Of a stretch of DNA of 57,132 bases, positions 55,210-57,132 are shown piece after piece. Each line of letters begins with the position of its first letter. Position 1 is the first letter of the stretch. The notes under the pieces are model-generated. The model had not been told where the DNA came from and searched no databases. It saw nothing but the letters and a program-made list of their open reading frames with translations. Source of the stretch: Multifurca ochricompacta (lineage: Eukaryota > Basidiomycota > Agaricomycetes > Russulales > Russulaceae); contig WTXG01000229.1 of the NCBI GenBank assembly GCA_022496185.1, positions 1 through 57,132 of the forward strand, written 5' to 3'. The position numbers and the translations under genes are program-made.

Positions 55210-56154
55210 ATGGGCTTTTTCTCAAGATCTTCGCGCCCTTGGACGCTAGGCTCGTTTCCAGCGCCAGCGGGATCAATGCCAGTCATGCTCCCGTACTCAC
55301 CTTACCCGTCTGGTCATTGGCAGGCCCAACCGATGTTCGTGCCCGTACCCGTACAAGTACCTGTTTCGGTACCAGTCCCAGTCCCGACCCCGGTGGTCGT
55401 TCCATCTCCCACCATAGTACCCTCACCTATCATACAATCCACTCCTCTCTCGCCTCATGTGGTAATCGCTCAGCCGATGAACACATACTCCGTTGTTCAA
55501 CCATCATCAACTCCTCTTGTTGTCGCTTCGCAAGTGGTACCTTCTCCTAGGATTTCATACCTCCCTCCTCGTCCTCCTTCTCCTGCTCCTGCTCCTGCAT
55601 GGTCATCGTATCCTCCTCGTCCACGTACTCCCCTTCCTCCGCCTTTTCAACCATCACCTCCACCATCGTCGCATGATCAATGGCAACAACAACAACAACA
55701 ACAACAACGCGATCGTGCTGACACCCTAGCACCGGTTGTTATGCAAGGCCATCCTACCTCGATGCTCTTCCTTCCTCAAACAGGACAAGCCCAAGTTTCC
55801 AACGCCCATGCCAACCTTCCAGCGAACGGGTCTCCCTATCAAATTAACATTGGTCTTTTCACGACACCTCAAGCTCCATCAACCCCGCTGCCATCAACCT
55901 CGTTCTTCTCTGTTCAGCCCCCCTCCGATCGTAAGTAGGGTTTAGTTAAAGGTCCATTTGTTTCATCACCAGGACCTTTAGGCCCCGAGAAGTTACAAGA
56001 CTCGTGCTTGAGTAAGAACCAGAAACAACCTGACGACACCATTATGAACAAATCGCCTTATTATCAATCTCCATCTTCACCTCCGCCTTCACCTCCATCT
56101 CCATCTTCACCACCTCTTTCTCCACATTCACCTCCCCCTACTACTCTGCTGTAG
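55210..56154 (+). CDS. proline-rich low-complexity protein
   Basis: Start MGFFSRSSRPWTLGSFPAPA at 55,210 (an upstream in-frame ATG exists at 55,144 but would add a polar leader). The body is a (V/P) alternating repeat (PVPVQVPVSVPVPVPTP), then Pro/Ser-rich stretches and a Gln run encoded by (CAA)n (55,684-55,708). A 42-bp intron (55,931-55,972, GTAAGT...CAG) joins in phase to PLGPEKLQDSCLS and a Pro/Ser tail ending at TAG 56,152-56,154. No globular domain is recognised. VPVPV-type arrays form extended or disordered segments; the role is unknown. Confidence 0.6.
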
Positions 56155-56649
56155 CGCGTTCAGCGTCGGATCTCATTTCAAACTCCATCCAAACGGTCTC
56201 TTTGTCACCCGGTTTCCTACTTTCGGTGCTTGTTGGACCCGTCCCGTTACCCGAATTTACCACTCATACCGTTCTCGGCTCACGCGAAGTCTTATCGAAT
56301 TTGACGAAACTGCCCGCGTGCACCAGAGTTTTTTTGGTTTTTTCCTTTTGTTTGGAGGTTGTGAAATTAAAAAAACAAAATAAAACGGACATACTTTGTC
56401 ACGCTCTATCATACTATGATCACCATTTCCCTCTTCCGCGACGTTTTTACGATTTTCATGACGATATATCCATTGGTAGTATTAGTACCCAAGTATCATT
56501 ACGGACCTTCATTAGGGACAATTCTGTCAAACTCGAAATACATACATATATTCATTATGGATGACACAACAACCCACGAAACCCAACCCGCATAGGACAT
56601 CACATTTACAATCAATAGTGATATTAGAAAACTAGTGCAGTAGTGCACA

Positions 56650-57132
56650 TTAGCGAGTCCACCGCCTCATGGCATCCACTCTACCCTCAATACTCGCAAT
56701 ATCACTCATCAAAGCGTGGTACCGCTCTTCCAACCCGTCCAACGCATCGTCTTCATCACCCGTCGATGGCGAGCGTGAGTTGGTTGTGTCATCGACACTT
56801 CTTCTTCATCGTCTTCTTTCTCTTTGTACCGACGACGCCGCCGAGACGGCGGGCAGTAACACTTTTTCACCCGTGTCTATTGGAGTTTCTGGTGTAGGGC
56901 GTGGAGAAGGCGCGAGTGCGGATGTGGGTTCAGGCGTAAGGATATCGTGGACGTCGGTGTCGTACTCCTGCGCGACAACATTGACATTGCTGAGCCGGGG
57001 CGTGGACTTGGACTCGGACTCGGAGGGGCGTCACTCGCGCTCGCGCCATCGCTACTCTCTTCTCCTTCTTCTTCCTCTCTTCTTCCTCTTCCTCCCTCTC
57101 CTCCCCTTCTGCTGCGAAGAACGCAGCTCTAC
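56650..57132 (-). CDS. 3' part of an unknown acidic/Ser-rich protein (runs off the window)
   Basis: On the minus strand the final exon reads STGDEDDALDGLEERYHALM then SDIASIEGRVDAMRRWTR and stop (TAA, 56,650-56,652). This is a coiled-coil-like C-terminus. Further upstream the segments NVNIVAQEYDTDVHDILTPE and PSPRPTPETPIDTGEKVLLP look coding too, but the exon borders between 56,780 and 56,830 could not be resolved. No family recognised. Confidence 0.5.

Overview
The window looks like an Agaricomycete (basidiomycete) nuclear genome. Host genes carry many short GT-AG introns, and the recognisable families (NB-ARC/TPR STAND protein, DUF6533 seven-helix protein, Golgi-type glycosyltransferase-like protein) are typical of that group. 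I cannot name the species from sequence alone.

Positions 1 to about 40,014 (70% of the window) are one nested transposon landscape, resolved here by target-site duplications (TSDs). On the left, on the minus strand, lie the internal part and 5' LTR of a decayed Ty3/gypsy chromovirus (Gypsy-1; its LTR holds a 1.45-kb hAT-like element with an 8-bp TSD), an unrelated LTR (family C) and a truncated second chromovirus (Gypsy-2). Next comes a Ty1/copia element (Copia-1, minus), broken by Gypsy-2, a 1.3-kb solo LTR (E1), a complete copia element (Copia-2, 14,000-21,116, itself holding a solo gypsy LTR) and a solo LTR H. Copia-1's own 5' LTR contains two more solo LTRs, and Copia-1 sits inside an older copia LTR. 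That older LTR holds LTR E3, which holds E2 in the opposite orientation, which holds another hAT-like element (26,675-27,933). The stack continues with a strongly CpG-depleted hAT relic (29,779-40,014). It is split by a solo LTR-A, which is split by a complete chromovirus, Gypsy-3 (31,528-39,879, plus strand), which carries a tRNA-like/SINE-like insertion and another solo LTR-A in gag.

Positions 40,015-57,132 are mostly host sequence. An NB-ARC/TPR gene (minus) has a one-base break just before its P-loop and a 3' half almost without CpG. After a gene-poor 2.9 kb come a FkbM/Methyltransf_24-like membrane-anchored methyltransferase (plus), a small single-pass membrane protein (minus), a divergent pair (unknown 156-aa protein, minus; O-fucosyltransferase-like type II membrane protein, plus), a DUF6533 seven-helix protein (plus), a proline-rich low-complexity protein (plus), and the 3' end of a minus-strand gene.

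Main observations: (1) the chromoviruses carry an 11-nt LTR motif (AGACTCGACTT), about 30 bp after a TATA box, exactly complementary to the sequence 2 nt inside the LTR, which predicts Tf1-type self-priming, while the copia elements carry a half-initiator-tRNA-Met primer site; (2) Gypsy-3 has an extra ORF between chromodomain and 3' LTR with at least two canonical CCHC knuckles; (3) the gypsy gag frame has no AUG for its first ~157 codons; (4) most nonsense codons in Gypsy-3 are TGA that can be derived from CGA, as expected of CpG decay; (5) CpG loss continues into the TPR half of the neighbouring NB-ARC gene and stops sharply near 42,030.
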